Shown here one piece after another: positions 1-10,637 of a stretch of 35,684 nt of DNA. The notes beneath the pieces were generated by a model. It saw only the letters and a list, made by a program, of their open reading frames with translations, ran no database searches and was not told the origin of the DNA. How positions within the stretch are numbered: position 1 is the stretch's first letter; every line of letters starts with the position of its first letter. Source of the DNA: Methanobacteriota archaeon (GTDB lineage Archaea; Halobacteriota; Methanomicrobia; Methanomicrobiales; Methanomicrobiaceae); NCBI GenBank assembly GCA_016841665.1, contig JAENYT010000015.1, positions 1 through 35,684 of the forward strand, written 5' to 3'. A program made the position numbers and the translations under genes.

Positions 1-490
1 GCTGCTCTACCGCTTGGCCGGCGCCGAGGTCACCTTCGCCAGCGCCGCGGGCGAGCTGGCACTCCGGAAGGCGGCCGAAGGCGGCTTCATCACCTACCAT
101 GCAGGTGACGGGGACTTTTCCATCAATGAGGACACAAAACTCACCGAGGCGCAGAAGGCGGGCCTCGAGGCAGTGCGCGCCGTCATGCGCCGATGGGGAG
201 GGACCGGCGTCCAGCAGGCGATCGACACTGCGGTGTATGATCTTCTCGATATGATCGTGGTCTACCCGGTGGAGGACGAGCACAAGTTCTGTGACGGGCA
301 GGGGCGGGTGCTTCCGGATGCGTTTCTCATGAAACGGGGCAGCACACCCCACGATCTCGCCTACCAGGTGCACACCGATATCGGGGAGGGGTTCCTCTAC
401 GCGGTGGATGCCCGGAAAAAAATGCGGATCAAAGAGGACCATGTACTGGAGAACGGCGATATCATCAAGATCGTCTCCACCCGGAGGTGA
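1..490 (+). CDS. YchF-like archaeal GTPase, C-terminal part (5' truncated)
   Basis: The reading frame is open from the window edge (first whole codon at base 2) to a TGA at 488-490, so only about the last 162 residues are present. The C-terminal 75 residues look like a TGS domain: a short beta-rich segment with VLPDAFLMKRGSTPHDLAYQ followed by the VHTDIGEGFLYAVDA stretch and ending in a NGDIIKIVSTRR strand. This matches the C-terminus of the archaeal YchF/Obg-related translation-associated GTPases, which have an N-terminal G domain (outside the window) that binds GTP or ATP and acts near the ribosome. The TTG at 14 is an internal codon, not a start. The assignment rests on the TGS end only; another TGS GTPase such as a DRG protein is less likely. 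Confidence 0.8.
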   Translation, partial: LLYRLAGAEVTFASAAGELALRKAAEGGFITYHAGDGDFSINEDTKLTEAQKAGLEAVRAVMRRWGGTGVQQAIDTAVYDLLDMIVVYPVEDEHKFCDGQGRVLPDAFLMKRGSTPHDLAYQVHTDIGEGFLYAVDARKKMRIKEDHVLENGDIIKIVSTRR

Positions 491-556
491 TCTGCGGAGG
501 GGTGGCGGAACAAAAGCACAACGTTTTTAACCCGTTGGGCAAACCATTTTTTTATC

Positions 557-877
557 ATGAGTGGCGAGGTGTACCAGGCCCAGGTCCTCAAGAACTTCTT
601 CGACTGCATTACCGGGCCGGATCGCAATCTCACCAGGATCTACATGTGCGTGGTCAGCCTCGCCAAGCTGCGCATGGAGCCGCCCGACAAAATCTCATTT
701 CTGCTCGACCAGATGAAGAAGAGCAAGCAGCGCCGCGAGCTCTCCATCGATATTCTCGATTACATGTGCGATGCGGCCGTGGATCTGAATATCTCCACCG
801 TGCAGACGGCATTCGGCGTGGCGGAGATCAAGGAAATGGCCGACGAATTCGGCTCGATCAGCCTGGATTCCCTCTGA
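557..877 (+). CDS. Conserved-looking small protein of unknown function (106 aa)
   Basis: The ATG at 557 opens a 106-residue acidic, probably helical soluble protein with no signal peptide or membrane segment. It contains two cysteines in separate helices (YMCVVSLAK, DYMCDAAVD) and ends in a leucine-rich acidic tail. A T-rich TATA-like stretch at 520-530 lies about 27 bases before the start, suggesting its own promoter and a short or absent leader. Composition and codon use match the flanking GC-rich genes, so it is probably a native gene. I do not recognise the family. A shifted frame running from 487 to 996 covers the same DNA but is less protein-like. Confidence 0.7.
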   Translation: MSGEVYQAQVLKNFFDCITGPDRNLTRIYMCVVSLAKLRMEPPDKISFLLDQMKKSKQRRELSIDILDYMCDAAVDLNISTVQTAFGVAEIKEMADEFGSISLDSL

Positions 878-963
878 CCGGGCATCCACCCTTCAATTAT
901 TTTCTCCCGGGATTTCTCGGTTGGGATAGGTATCGGTGCAAAAACGTGATTTTTTTCGTCTGC

Positions 964-1290
964 TCAGGCGGTGCTGAACCGTTTCTCCAGCCGTAGGGCG
1001 AGTATGCTGATTGATATGGCGAACAGCCACAGGGTGACATCGGTCGGTGCATTCTCCAGCCCGTAGAAGATGATCACCGCATAGACCGGGGCAAAGAGCG
1101 AGACGATATCCCTTCTCGGCTTCAGATATGCCAGCGCGGCGATAATGAACGATCCGAGCACGCATCCGGCGATGCCGGCCAGAAATGAGTCGGCGAGATA
1201 CCGGAGCGCGATTCCCCCGAACGATGTGGCCGGGACAAGGAGCCAGGCGTACCTGTTCTGTGCAAACTTCTGCAATTCCTCGCGATGCAT
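964..1290 (-). CDS. Small integral membrane protein of unknown function (108 aa)
   Basis: The ATG at 1290 reads leftwards to a stop at 964. After a short basic N-terminus (HREELQKFAQNR) there are about four hydrophobic segments, near residues 15-30, 35-56, 62-78 and 84-100, separated by short loops such as KPRRD, and the protein ends in a basic tail. It is therefore very likely a four-helix membrane protein. It stands alone, convergent with the 557-877 gene, and no functional clue comes from its neighbours. Family not recognised. Confidence 0.6.
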   Translation of the reverse strand: MHREELQKFAQNRYAWLLVPATSFGGIALRYLADSFLAGIAGCVLGSFIIAALAYLKPRRDIVSLFAPVYAVIIFYGLENAPTDVTLWLFAISISILALRLEKRFSTA

Positions 1291-1343
1291 GAATCCTCAA
1301 TAAGAATGGTCGGTCCTGTGTTAATTACGTGATGATCCGCATC

Positions 1344-2660
1344 TTATGATTCCGGGGACATGATTTCGCCGGAGAACGGCAGTCCCCGCAGTTCGAGACG
1401 CGTGGTTTCCCCGAAGATTGTTGCAATCCGGTCTTTGAGATCTTCGCCGAGCTGGGGAATACTGGCCATGATCGCGTCTATCTCCTCCTCATACGCCTCC
1501 ATCCGGCCGATATCCCCCTGGTGCTTCTCCTGGATGGTCTCTTTACGCTGCTTCAGGTCTTCCATGGCGGAGCGCGATTCGGAGTGCGCAATTTGAGCGT
1601 TCGAGACATTGATCTCGTCCCTGGCTTTTGCATACCTGTCGCAGATGTTGCCCAGTTCCTCGATCAGGCTGGAGTCGCCGGAAAAAAGATGTAATTCACT
1701 TTTATTTTTCAGTACAATGGAATTTTCATCGACCATCGCCTCGATCTCGGGCAGGATGGCATCGACGGAGCGGATGAGGATGTCTCCTCCGTGGTTCATC
1801 GGCTGATCCAGCATCTGCATGACCTTCTGGATGCGGCGCGCAGACTCCTGGTTTCCCTGCCGTTCCGCGGCATATGCGGCCCTGCGCAGCACCCCGCCGG
1901 TGGTGGAAACGAGGGTGTGGTACAGGTCGCGCAGGACCATCTGCTCTTTTTCGAGGGCATTGACCCGGGTCTGCAGCTCCTCGACCGCACGGTAGCTCTC
2001 CTCACTCTCGATCTCGGAGATCTTCCCGGAGATGGTTTTGAGGCGGGTTTCGTCATTTGCGATGTCCTTCCAGATCAGCTCCCACTGCTCCTGCTTGGCG
2101 CGGTGTTCACCCGCCGCTTCTTCGAGCGCCCGGTATGCGGCCCTGGCGTCCCCCAGTTGGCCCATGATGCGCTCCGAACGGGAGATCTCCTTGGTCATGG
2201 TGTTGACCTCCGTCCCGATGACGCCGATGGACTCGCGGATTTCCTTCATCTCACCGGGGAGCACGGCGGCGATGTACTTCCCCTGCCCCTTCATGTGCTT
2301 CATGCACCCCTTGAGCACTTCTACGGCGTCATTGTAGAATTCAATCGGGTCGGAGGAGAAATGGCGGGAGAGGGTGATATCCATCGCCCGTACAAAGGGC
2401 TGCAGGGACGTCTCCACCACCCGTTTCAGCTTCGGTGGCGTCTGTTCATCGATCTCCACTGATCGCAGCTGGTTGACCCTGTCTCTGGCCTCGTCGACCG
2501 AGTGTGCGATGGCGGCGCGCGGGGCCGCAGTCTGCCCGATCAGTTCGTTGCGCACTTCGATCTGCTGTCGGTCCAGCCACTGCGGAACTTCCGCGTACTC
2601 GAGCACCAGCACCGGTTCTTCGGGCTTCCTCCCGAGCAGCCGGTCCAGAAAACTTCCCAT
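1344..2660 (-). CDS. Long coiled-coil protein of unknown function (438 aa)
   Basis: The start chosen is the ATG at 2660 (MGSFLDRLLGRKPEEP), because the purine-rich GGGGGGAG lies 6 bases before it; a longer frame to 2690 has no such site. The short amphipathic N-terminal helix could attach to membrane. Most of the rest is charged heptad-like helix (for example EISRSERIMGQLGDARAAYR and EYEEEIDAIMASIPQLGEDL), with basic and acidic residues alternating and almost no glycine or proline. The C-terminus ends in EIMSPES. It lies 26 bases downstream of nadM on the same strand and may be cotranscribed with larB-nadM, but nothing suggests it takes part in cofactor synthesis. A structural, chromosome-associated or membrane-scaffold role is possible but unproven. 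Confidence 0.65.
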   Translation of the reverse strand: MGSFLDRLLGRKPEEPVLVLEYAEVPQWLDRQQIEVRNELIGQTAAPRAAIAHSVDEARDRVNQLRSVEIDEQTPPKLKRVVETSLQPFVRAMDITLSRHFSSDPIEFYNDAVEVLKGCMKHMKGQGKYIAAVLPGEMKEIRESIGVIGTEVNTMTKEISRSERIMGQLGDARAAYRALEEAAGEHRAKQEQWELIWKDIANDETRLKTISGKISEIESEESYRAVEELQTRVNALEKEQMVLRDLYHTLVSTTGGVLRRAAYAAERQGNQESARRIQKVMQMLDQPMNHGGDILIRSVDAILPEIEAMVDENSIVLKNKSELHLFSGDSSLIEELGNICDRYAKARDEINVSNAQIAHSESRSAMEDLKQRKETIQEKHQGDIGRMEAYEEEIDAIMASIPQLGEDLKDRIATIFGETTRLELRGLPFSGEIMSPES

Positions 2661-2686
2661 GTATCTCCCCCCTTTCTGTACGATCT

Positions 2687-3965
<1,279 letters not shown>

Positions 3966-3972
3966 AGTCTGG

Positions 3973-3980
3973 TTATAAAA
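3973..3980. promoter_or_regulatory. TATA-like element in the larB / hisS-operon divergent region
   Basis: The 49-base gap between the divergent starts at 3965 and 4015 contains TTATAAAA at 3973-3980. Read rightwards it would start transcription near 4000, about 15 bases before the 4015 ATG, which is good spacing for an archaeal promoter. It is too close to the larB ATG to serve larB; an AT-rich stretch at 3993-4003 is the better candidate for the leftward promoter. Confidence 0.5.
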
Positions 3981-4014
3981 CTATGGAGGGGGATATCATA
4001 ATAAGTATCGCGCC

Positions 4015-4341
4015 ATGGCTCTGGGTATTCTCTTCTTTGTTGCAGTGTTCGGCACGCTCACGGTGGCCTTTCTCTGGCTCCGCGATGCCCGCATTTTTGC
4101 CCGGACCGGATTTTCGGGGTATCGCCGTGCTTCCTACCGCGGGGTGCTCTACACCGCACTCTCCCTTGCAGGGCTCGCCGCTGCCTATTTTGGGTCCGAG
4201 TTCGTGGGGGTCGGGCTGGTGCTTCTCGCCCTCTACCTGCAGGGCGAAGCGCCCCGGGAAAAGAACATCTGGGCTGGTGAGACTGCCATGGAGCGTTTTT
4301 TCGGCAAAGTCCGGCGCAGGACTGATAAGGCTTCACAATAA
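4015..4341 (+). CDS. Small membrane protein of unknown function, first gene of the hisS-top6 operon
   Basis: The 108-residue product begins with a hydrophobic helix (ALGILFFVAVFGTLTVAFLW), has a basic loop (RDARIFARTGFSGYRRASYR), then a hydrophobic hairpin at residues 43-75 (LYTALSLAGLAAAYFGSEF and GVGLVLLALYL), and ends in a soluble basic tail (EKNIWAGETAMERFFGKVRR). Three membrane helices are likely. It lies 23 bases before hisS, so it is probably cotranscribed with it. Family and function not recognised; the link with hisS may be only positional. Confidence 0.6.
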   Translation: MALGILFFVAVFGTLTVAFLWLRDARIFARTGFSGYRRASYRGVLYTALSLAGLAAAYFGSEFVGVGLVLLALYLQGEAPREKNIWAGETAMERFFGKVRRRTDKASQ

Positions 4342-4364
4342 ATATATTGGCAGGAGATTTGTCA

Positions 4365-5597
4365 ATGCTTCAGAAACCGCGGGGAACACGAGATTTTTTA
4401 CCGGAGGAAATGGAGCGGCGGAGAATCATTGAACAGCGCATGCGCAATACGGCGATGCGCTGGGGGTACCGTGAGGTCTGCACCCCCACCTTCGAAACCC
4501 TCGAACTCTTCACCATGCGTTCGGGCGAGGGGATCATCCAGGAGATGTACACCTTTGAGGACAAGGGCGGCCGGGAGCTCGCTCTCCGGCCCGAGGTCAC
4601 CGCGCCGGTGCTGCGCATGTACGTCAACGAGGGGAAGGTGCTGCCCAAACCCCTGCGCTGGTGCTATTTCGCGGACTGCTTCCGGTACGAGCGGCCGCAG
4701 AAAGGGCGCTACCGGCAGTTCTGGCAGTTCGGCATCGAGCTGATCGGGGCGGACTCGGCGAGCGCCGAGGCGGAGGTCATCCTCGCCGGCCACGAGATCC
4801 TCAGCAATGCCGGTGTGCAGTTCACCCTGCACATCGGCCACCTCTCCCCCATGCGCACCATGCTCGCCGCAATCGACGCACCCGTTGCAAAGACGGTCAT
4901 GGGGCTGCTGGACAAGCGCGACTTCGAGGGGCTCGAGCAGTGCCTCACCGACCTCCGGCACCACGAGCTGCTGGAGTCGCTCACCGGGCTGGTGCAGAGC
5001 AAAACCATCGATGAAGCGTTTGCGATCTGCGGCGATATCCCCGAGCGGGAGCGGATCGAGGAGACGTTCGCCATCCTCGACGGCCTCGACTTGCCCTACA
5101 CCCTGAACATGGGCATCGTGCGCGGGCTCGACTACTATACCGGGACGGTGTTCGAGGCGTTCGCGGAGAACCTGGGGGCCGAGAACCAGATCATGGGCGG
5201 CGGGGTCTACCGGCTTGCCCACCTCTTCGGCGGCGACGACGTGGCCTCGTGCGGGTTCGCCATCGGGTTCGACCGGGTGATGGTCTCCCTCGGGGAGACG
5301 GAGCTCGTCCGGCCGCCGGTGGTGGCGGTGCTCTCCACGAACGAGGCCCGCCCCCGGTCCTTCGAGGTCGCCGGCGCGTTCAGGGAGGCGGGAATCTGCG
5401 CCGAGCTGAACCTCATGGACCGCGGGATCGGCGCCCAGATGAAGCACGCCGCAAAGTCTTCGGACTTCGCCGCCATCATTGGCGAGCGCGAACTCGCACG
5501 CGGCACGGTCACCCTCAAGAACCTGCAGTCCGGCACACAGCACGAGTGCGGGCTGGACGAGGCGATTGCCGAGGTGAAGGGCGTTGGTGCTTGCTGA
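4365..5597 (+). CDS. hisS: Histidyl-tRNA synthetase
   Basis: This 410-residue class II aminoacyl-tRNA synthetase charges tRNA-His with histidine in the cytoplasm. The start is the ATG at 4365 (MLQKPRGTRDF), 8 bases after AGGAG at 4352-4356; an upstream TTG at 4347 has no such site. Motif 2 is FRYERPQKGRYRQFWQFGIE (residues 106-125), the histidine-specific HisA motif is RGLDYYTG (253-260), and motif 3 is GFAIGFDRVMVSL (297-309). A HisS-type anticodon-binding domain follows from about residue 318. All landmarks are intact and length is normal. The end overlaps the start of top6B, so the two are translationally coupled. Confidence 0.96.
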   Translation: MLQKPRGTRDFLPEEMERRRIIEQRMRNTAMRWGYREVCTPTFETLELFTMRSGEGIIQEMYTFEDKGGRELALRPEVTAPVLRMYVNEGKVLPKPLRWCYFADCFRYERPQKGRYRQFWQFGIELIGADSASAEAEVILAGHEILSNAGVQFTLHIGHLSPMRTMLAAIDAPVAKTVMGLLDKRDFEGLEQCLTDLRHHELLESLTGLVQSKTIDEAFAICGDIPERERIEETFAILDGLDLPYTLNMGIVRGLDYYTGTVFEAFAENLGAENQIMGGGVYRLAHLFGGDDVASCGFAIGFDRVMVSLGETELVRPPVVAVLSTNEARPRSFEVAGAFREAGICAELNLMDRGIGAQMKHAAKSSDFAAIIGERELARGTVTLKNLQSGTQHECGLDEAIAEVKGVGAC

Positions 5598-7386
5598 GGA
5601 TCTGGCAAAGCAGCAGCGCAGCATCAGTGTCGCGGAATTTTTCGAGAAGAACAAGCACCTTCTTGGCTTCGACTCGCCTACCCGCGGCATCATCACCACC
5701 ATCAAGGAGGCGGTGGACAACTCGCTCGACGCCTGCGAGGAGGCGCAGGTGCTCCCCGATATTTATGTTGCGGTCGCCCGCCTTGAAAAAGACGTCTTTC
5801 GCATCGTGGTCGAGGACAATGGTCCGGGGATCGTCCCGGAGAATGTGCCGTTCGTCTTCGGAAAACTTCTCTACGGGTCCCGGTTCCACCAGATCCGCCA
5901 GAGCCGCGGCCAGCAGGGCATCGGGATCTCGGCGGCGGTGCTTTACGCCCAGCTGACCACCGGCGTGCCCACCAGGATCATCTCCCGCACCGGTGCCCGC
6001 ACACCCGCCCACTACTTCGAGCTGATGATCAAGACCGAGACCAACGATCCCGATGTCAGGGTGCACCGGGAGATCGAGTGGGACCGTATGCACGGCACAA
6101 GGGTGGAGATCGAGTTCAAGGCCACCCTCGCGGCAAAGAAGCGTCTGCTCGACTACCTGCGGTATACGGCGGTGGTCAACCCCCACGCCCGCATCAGGGG
6201 GGAGATCGACGGCGAGCCCTACACCTTCGAGCGGGTGAGCGACGAGGTACCCCCCTGCCCGAAGGCCATCGCCCCCCACCCGCACGGCATCGAGTTCGGG
6301 CTCTTAAAAAGGATGGCGGAGGCGAGCAATGCCAGACTGGAGGACTTTCTGGTGGAGGGGTTCTCCCGAGTGGGCAAGAAGAGTGCGGAGGAGATCCTGG
6401 GCGTCGCCGGGCTGAAAGGGTCGAAAAAGGCCTCCGCTCTCTCCTCGCAGGAGCTCAAAGTCCTCCTCGACGCCATGCAGGCAGTGCAGGTCCCCCCGCC
6501 GCCCGCCTCCCTGTGTCTCTCCCCCATCGGCGAGGAGCTGATCGTGCAGGGGATCGAGAAGGAGTACCAGGTGGACTTCATCAAGGCGAGGACGAGAAAA
6601 AGCAGCGTGCACTCCGGCCACCCCTTCATCGTGGAGGCGGCGCTCGGCTTCGGGGGCAAGCTGCCCGCCGAGGGACAGGCGCAGATTTTGCGCTTCGCCA
6701 ACCGCGTCCCTCTCCTCTATCAGCAGGGGGCCTGCGCCATCACCAATGCTGTCTCCGGGGTGAACTGGAAGGCCTACAACCTCTCCCAGCAGGGCCTGCC
6801 TACCGGTGCGGTCATGGTGCTGGTGCACGTGGCCTCCACGAACGTCCCCTTCACCAGCGAGAGCAAGGACGCCGTGGCGGCCATCCCCGAGATCGAGAAG
6901 GAGGTCACCCTCGCCCTGCAGGAGCTGGGACGGGAGCTGAAGACCTACCTCAACCGCCGGGACCGCTCCCGGCAGCAGGAGGACCGCGCCCGTGCGATCT
7001 GCTCCATCATCCCCGACATCGCCGCCAAGGTGTGCGAGATCGTGGAGCAGCCCCCCGTGGACACCGCACCACTGGAGGGGCGGATCATGCGCAGGCTGGT
7101 GGCCAAGAAGCGGACCCTGGACGGCCAGGTCGAGCTCGCGGTGCACAACTACACCGCAAAGCCGGTGGCCCTCACCCTCTACCTCTTCTCGCCGGATGCG
7201 GCGGAGGACGCGGACCCGAAACCTGAGTTCGTGGACCGGTTGGGGGACGACTACACCAAGGTCTGGAAATGTGCGCTCGAGCCGGAGACGTCGTGGACGG
7301 CCCGGTATGCGGGCGTGGGCGGGGGGACGCTCGACGTGCGGGGCGTGGATGACAAGGTGAAAGTGGTGGTGGATCTAGATGTCTAG
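5584..7386 (+). CDS. top6B: DNA topoisomerase VI subunit B
   Basis: This 600-residue GHKL ATPase subunit drives the type IIB topoisomerase that relaxes and decatenates DNA in archaea. The Bergerat fold shows [10 protein letters not shown] (residues 41-50), DNGPGI (78-83) and [10 protein letters not shown] (108-117). A helix-two-turn-helix region lies in the middle ([20 protein letters not shown]), followed by the transducer domain with the conserved [13 protein letters not shown], and a C-terminal beta-rich domain ([19 protein letters not shown]) as in the longer archaeal subunits. The start is TTG at 5584 or GTG at 5587; GGTGA at 5573-5577 serves either. It overlaps hisS by 14 bases and top6A by 8. 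Confidence 0.96.
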   Translation: MVLAEDLAKQQRSISVAEFFEKNKHLLGFDSPTRGIITTIKEAVDNSLDACEEAQVLPDIYVAVARLEKDVFRIVVEDNGPGIVPENVPFVFGKLLYGSRFHQIRQSRGQQGIGISAAVLYAQLTTGVPTRIISRTGARTPAHYFELMIKTETNDPDVRVHREIEWDRMHGTRVEIEFKATLAAKKRLLDYLRYTAVVNPHARIRGEIDGEPYTFERVSDEVPPCPKAIAPHPHGIEFGLLKRMAEASNARLEDFLVEGFSRVGKKSAEEILGVAGLKGSKKASALSSQELKVLLDAMQAVQVPPPPASLCLSPIGEELIVQGIEKEYQVDFIKARTRKSSVHSGHPFIVEAALGFGGKLPAEGQAQILRFANRVPLLYQQGACAITNAVSGVNWKAYNLSQQGLPTGAVMVLVHVASTNVPFTSESKDAVAAIPEIEKEVTLALQELGRELKTYLNRRDRSRQQEDRARAICSIIPDIAAKVCEIVEQPPVDTAPLEGRIMRRLVAKKRTLDGQVELAVHNYTAKPVALTLYLFSPDAAEDADPKPEFVDRLGDDYTKVWKCALEPETSWTARYAGVGGGTLDVRGVDDKVKVVVDLDV

Positions 7387-8467
7387 AAAAAAAACCGATG
7401 CGCTCGCTGAGCGGCAGCTGGTGGGGATCGCCCGGTTCTGGTACGACCAGATGAGGGGCGGGGAGCTGCCCTCCATCAGCATGCCCACCCGGACCAAGCA
7501 GAACATCGCCTACGATGACGAGAGCGGGGTCTGGAAGTACGGCGACCGGGAGAGCACCCGGTCGGCGGGATCGGCCAAGAGCGCCCTGCACATCCTCAAA
7601 ATGGCCTATGTCATCGGCTTTTTAAAGCAGCAGCTGCGGGAGAACCGCTCCTCGACCTTGAGGGAGCTCTACTACATCTCCGAGGGCTGGAAGCGGGCCA
7701 AGTTCGCCGCGCAGGACGAGAGCAACCTGCTTATCGAGGACATGGAGATCCTCACCGAGCTCTCCCGCGAGGCCTTCCACCTGCGGCCCGAAGAGGACGG
7801 CGCCTCCATCTACGGCCCCCTGAAGCTCCGGGAACAGACCCGGCGGGGGGAGCGGGAGATCCACTGCCAGGAGGACGTGGGGGAGGCCGGCTACCCCATC
7901 CCCAACAACGTGGAGAACGTCGAGTTCCTCGACCACGACGCGCAGTTCGTCATCGCCATCGAGACCGGCGGTATGTACGCCCGCCTGATGGAGAACGGGT
8001 TCGACGAGGAGTACGGGGCGGTCCTCGTCCACCTCAAGGGCCAGCCCGCCCGCTCCACCCGCCGCGCCCTGAAGCGGATGAACGAGGACCTGGGGCTGCC
8101 CCTGGTGGTCTTCACCGACGGCGACCCGTGGTCCTACCGGATCTTCGGCAGCATCGCCTATGGCTCGATCAAGGCGGCCCACATGTCCGAGCTGCTGGTC
8201 ACGCCGGGGGCGCAGTTCGTGGGGGTGCAGCCCTCCGATATCAGCGACTACAACCTGCCCTCCGACGTCCTCACCGAGGGCGATATCGCCGCCCTGAAGG
8301 CCGAGCTCACCGACCCGCGCTTCGACACCGAGTACTGGAAGAAGCAGATCAATTTGCAACTGCAGATGAAGCTCAAGTCAGAACAGCAGGCCTTCGCCAG
8401 CCGGGGCCTTGATTTCGTGACGAAGGAGTATCTGCCCACCCGGCTTTCTGAGATGGGGATCCTGTAA
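7379..8467 (+). CDS. top6A: DNA topoisomerase VI subunit A (Spo11-like)
   Basis: This 362-residue subunit cuts both DNA strands and stays linked to the 5' ends through a tyrosine. The winged-helix (CAP-like) domain carries the catalytic pair region [11 protein letters not shown] (Tyr98-Tyr99). The Toprim domain shows the acidic Mg-binding residues in VIAIETGG (Glu195) and [12 protein letters not shown] (Asp247-Asp249). Length is normal for archaeal Top6A. The ATG at 7379 overlaps the top6B stop, consistent with equal production of both subunits. It is the last gene of the operon that starts at 4015. Confidence 0.97.
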   Translation: MSRKKTDALAERQLVGIARFWYDQMRGGELPSISMPTRTKQNIAYDDESGVWKYGDRESTRSAGSAKSALHILKMAYVIGFLKQQLRENRSSTLRELYYISEGWKRAKFAAQDESNLLIEDMEILTELSREAFHLRPEEDGASIYGPLKLREQTRRGEREIHCQEDVGEAGYPIPNNVENVEFLDHDAQFVIAIETGGMYARLMENGFDEEYGAVLVHLKGQPARSTRRALKRMNEDLGLPLVVFTDGDPWSYRIFGSIAYGSIKAAHMSELLVTPGAQFVGVQPSDISDYNLPSDVLTEGDIAALKAELTDPRFDTEYWKKQINLQLQMKLKSEQQAFASRGLDFVTKEYLPTRLSEMGIL

Positions 8468-8481
8468 GCTGTGGGGCCGTT

Positions 8482-8502
8482 GCGGGCGAAGGTCTTCCCC
8501 GC
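8482..8502 (+). terminator. Weak hairpin after top6A
   Basis: GCGGG at 8482-8486 and CCCGC at 8498-8502 can pair 15 bases after the top6A stop, with GAAG/CTTC possible inside the loop. A T6 run follows only about 40 bases later. It may mark the end of the hisS-top6 transcript, but archaeal termination depends mainly on T-runs, so the assignment is tentative. Confidence 0.25.
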
Positions 8503-8638
8503 GAATGGAGCCTGCACCGCTTCATCTTCACCCTGCACTATTTTTTCACATTACCCTGATCCCACCACTACGTTACATCCGATCACCAAACGGGCTATTT
8601 CTGATACATATCTCCCCCTGCGTCGGCATCTATTTATC

Positions 8639-8647
8639 AAATAAATA
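8639..8647 (+). promoter_or_regulatory. TATA box for the first glycan-locus gene
   Basis: AAATAAATA at 8639-8647 lies in an AT-rich stretch inside otherwise GC-rich DNA, about 26-30 bases before the ATG at 8673. That spacing predicts a nearly leaderless transcript and supports 8673 over the upstream in-frame ATG at 8505. Confidence 0.55.
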
Positions 8648-8672
8648 TACTGTAAATTATATTATTGGTAAT

Positions 8673-9653
8673 ATGGATGCGCAGCACCTCGCCCCCGATC
8701 CATGGCTCTCGGTCGTCATCTGCACCTACAACCGCGCGGATATCCTCCGCGGCTCCATCGAGAGCCTGCTGAACCAGACCGGCGCGACCGGAACGTTCGA
8801 GATTCTCGTGGTGGACAACAATTCTACTGACGACACGGCCGCCGTCGCACGAAGGTACGCCACCGATCACGGGATCAGGTACATCTTCGAACCCGCGCAG
8901 GGCCTCGCCCACGCGAGAAACCGCGGGTATGCGGAGGCGCGGGGCGAGTACGTCGCCTACCTCGACGACGACGCACGCGCTGATCCTGTCTGGATTGCCG
9001 GGATCCACAAAATCATCCAGCAATCGGACAGGCGGCCAATCGGCATCGGAGGGCCGATCTACCCCTACTACCTCTCCGAGAAGCCCGACTGGTTTCTCGA
9101 TGAGTACGAGATCCGGACGTGGGGTGATGCACCGCGCTTTCTGGAAAAGGGCGAATTCTTCTCAGGCTCGAACATGGTCTTTTCACGGGAGGTGCTGGCA
9201 CGGTTCGGGGGATTCGACACCGATCTCGGGGTGAAGGGCGACACCCTGAACCTCGGCGAGGAGACGCGGCTGTTTAACAAGATCTGGGACGGGTTTCTCG
9301 AGCACGAGCTCTTCTACTACTCGCCCGCCCTGAAGGTCTACCACCTCGTGCCGGCCGACAAGATGAACCTACACTATTTCTTCAAGCGGCGGTTCATGGT
9401 CGGGCAGTCGAGCCTCCACAGCATCTTTTCCCCCCTGGACGGCTACAAAAAAGTCAACCTGACGGTGGGGTTTTCCGCATTCATCCTCTACAAATCCCTC
9501 GTGGCAGTGCTCAAGCTGCCCCTCTATCGGAGCTTCCACACCTGGGTGATCGAGTGCATGAATCCCGTCATCGTGGGGCTGGGGCTGGTCTGCGCCTGCC
9601 TCGGCATCCGCTGCTCCTTCGGCCAGTTCAAAATCGCGGAGAGTGAGCGGTGA
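8673..9653 (+). CDS. Family 2 glycosyltransferase with C-terminal membrane segments
   Basis: The 326-residue product starts at ATG 8673, just before the conserved GT-A strand WLSVVICTYNRADIL; the longer frame to 8505 adds an implausible N-terminus and crosses a TATA box. It shows the nucleotide-sugar fold: VVDNNSTDDT, GLAHARNRGYAEARGEYVAY, then the metal-binding DDDA motif. The acceptor region has GSNMVFSREVLARFGGFD and NLGEETRLF. Two hydrophobic segments near the C-terminus (LTVGFSAFILYKSLVAVL and VIVGLGLVCACLGIRC) suggest attachment to the membrane, as in enzymes acting on lipid-linked glycans. Donor and acceptor are unknown. It overlaps the next gene by 4 bases and resembles the GT2 at 20657-21604 in layout. 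Confidence 0.88.
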   Translation: MDAQHLAPDPWLSVVICTYNRADILRGSIESLLNQTGATGTFEILVVDNNSTDDTAAVARRYATDHGIRYIFEPAQGLAHARNRGYAEARGEYVAYLDDDARADPVWIAGIHKIIQQSDRRPIGIGGPIYPYYLSEKPDWFLDEYEIRTWGDAPRFLEKGEFFSGSNMVFSREVLARFGGFDTDLGVKGDTLNLGEETRLFNKIWDGFLEHELFYYSPALKVYHLVPADKMNLHYFFKRRFMVGQSSLHSIFSPLDGYKKVNLTVGFSAFILYKSLVAVLKLPLYRSFHTWVIECMNPVIVGLGLVCACLGIRCSFGQFKIAESER

Positions 9654-10633
9654 ACTCGCCGGAGATCACCGTCCTGATGACGGTCTACAACGAGGAGCGG
9701 TTTCTGCGCCAAGCGATCGACAGCATCCTCGCCCAGACCTATCCCCACTTCGAGCTTTTAGTGGTCGACGATGCCTCCACCGATGCCAGCCCCGCAATCC
9801 TGGCGAGCTATGCGGACCCGATGGTGCGGGTGGTGACCAACGAGGAGAACATTGGCTGCCCCCGCTCCTCCAACCGGGGGCTCGCTCTCGCCCGGGGCCG
9901 GTACATCGCCCGGATGGACGCCGACGACATCGCCTACCCCCACCGCCTCGAGGTGCAGCACGCGTTCATGGAGCGCCACCCGGAGATCGATCTGGTGGGG
10001 TCGTCCAACGAGGTGATCGACGAGCAGGGGGAGGTCATCGGCGCCTGGCATGGGCGGTTTGGCCCGGAGACGGTCTACTACCTCCTCAACTTCCGAAACT
10101 GCCTCACCCACTCGACGGTCATGTTCAGAAAGGAGTTCGCAGAATCGATCGGCGGCTACAACGAGGGGGTGAAATGGGCGCTCGACTACGACTTCTACCA
10201 CCGGGCCTCGAAGGCAGGGAAGCTCTTTCGCATGGACGAGGTGCTGGTCCAGTGGCGCTCCATGCCGGCCAAATCGGAGGAAAAATCCCGTGGGCAGAAG
10301 GAGACGGTCTACGCCGTTCTGCGGGAGAATTTTTCCCGCCTGAAGGTGGGGGAGGTGGATGAGGCCACGCTCGCCATTCTCAATGATCACAAGATCCTGA
10401 ATGAAGGATCATTCAGCCAGAAAGAAGTCGAGCAGGCTTTTTCAACACTACTAGGGTCGAATATGGCCATCATGAAAACTGCCCCGGCGTTTTATAGCAA
10501 GTTCTCCATGCTGGGCGTCATGACGGCATACTCCCTTTCTTTCATGCACCGGATCCTCACCTCCCGCGGGATGGTCCCCTTCGTGCAGACCTGCTGCGCG
10601 GTGCTGGGCGGGAACGCATCCCCCTCCGACTGA
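9650..10633 (+). CDS. Family 2 glycosyltransferase
   Basis: GTG at 9650 overlaps the stop of the preceding GT2 gene, and translation is probably coupled. The 327-residue protein begins with the GT-A strand ITVLMTVYNEERFLRQAIDS, then VVDDASTDASPAIL, NRGLALARGRYIARMDADD (the DxD metal site) and a WALDYDFYHRASKAG acceptor region. It resembles beta-glycosyltransferases of surface polysaccharide loci. There is a weakly hydrophobic C-terminal part (FSMLGVMTAYSLSFM), less clearly a membrane anchor than in its neighbour. It ends only 4 bases from the stop of the convergent GT4 gene. The sugar transferred is unknown. Confidence 0.88.
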   Translation: MNSPEITVLMTVYNEERFLRQAIDSILAQTYPHFELLVVDDASTDASPAILASYADPMVRVVTNEENIGCPRSSNRGLALARGRYIARMDADDIAYPHRLEVQHAFMERHPEIDLVGSSNEVIDEQGEVIGAWHGRFGPETVYYLLNFRNCLTHSTVMFRKEFAESIGGYNEGVKWALDYDFYHRASKAGKLFRMDEVLVQWRSMPAKSEEKSRGQKETVYAVLRENFSRLKVGEVDEATLAILNDHKILNEGSFSQKEVEQAFSTLLGSNMAIMKTAPAFYSKFSMLGVMTAYSLSFMHRILTSRGMVPFVQTCCAVLGGNASPSD

Positions 10634-10637
10634 ATGC

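Noticed and set aside
4398-5720. 440-codon minus-strand frame opposite hisS
   Set aside because: It runs antisense to a well-supported synthetase gene and has the skewed composition of a shadow frame.
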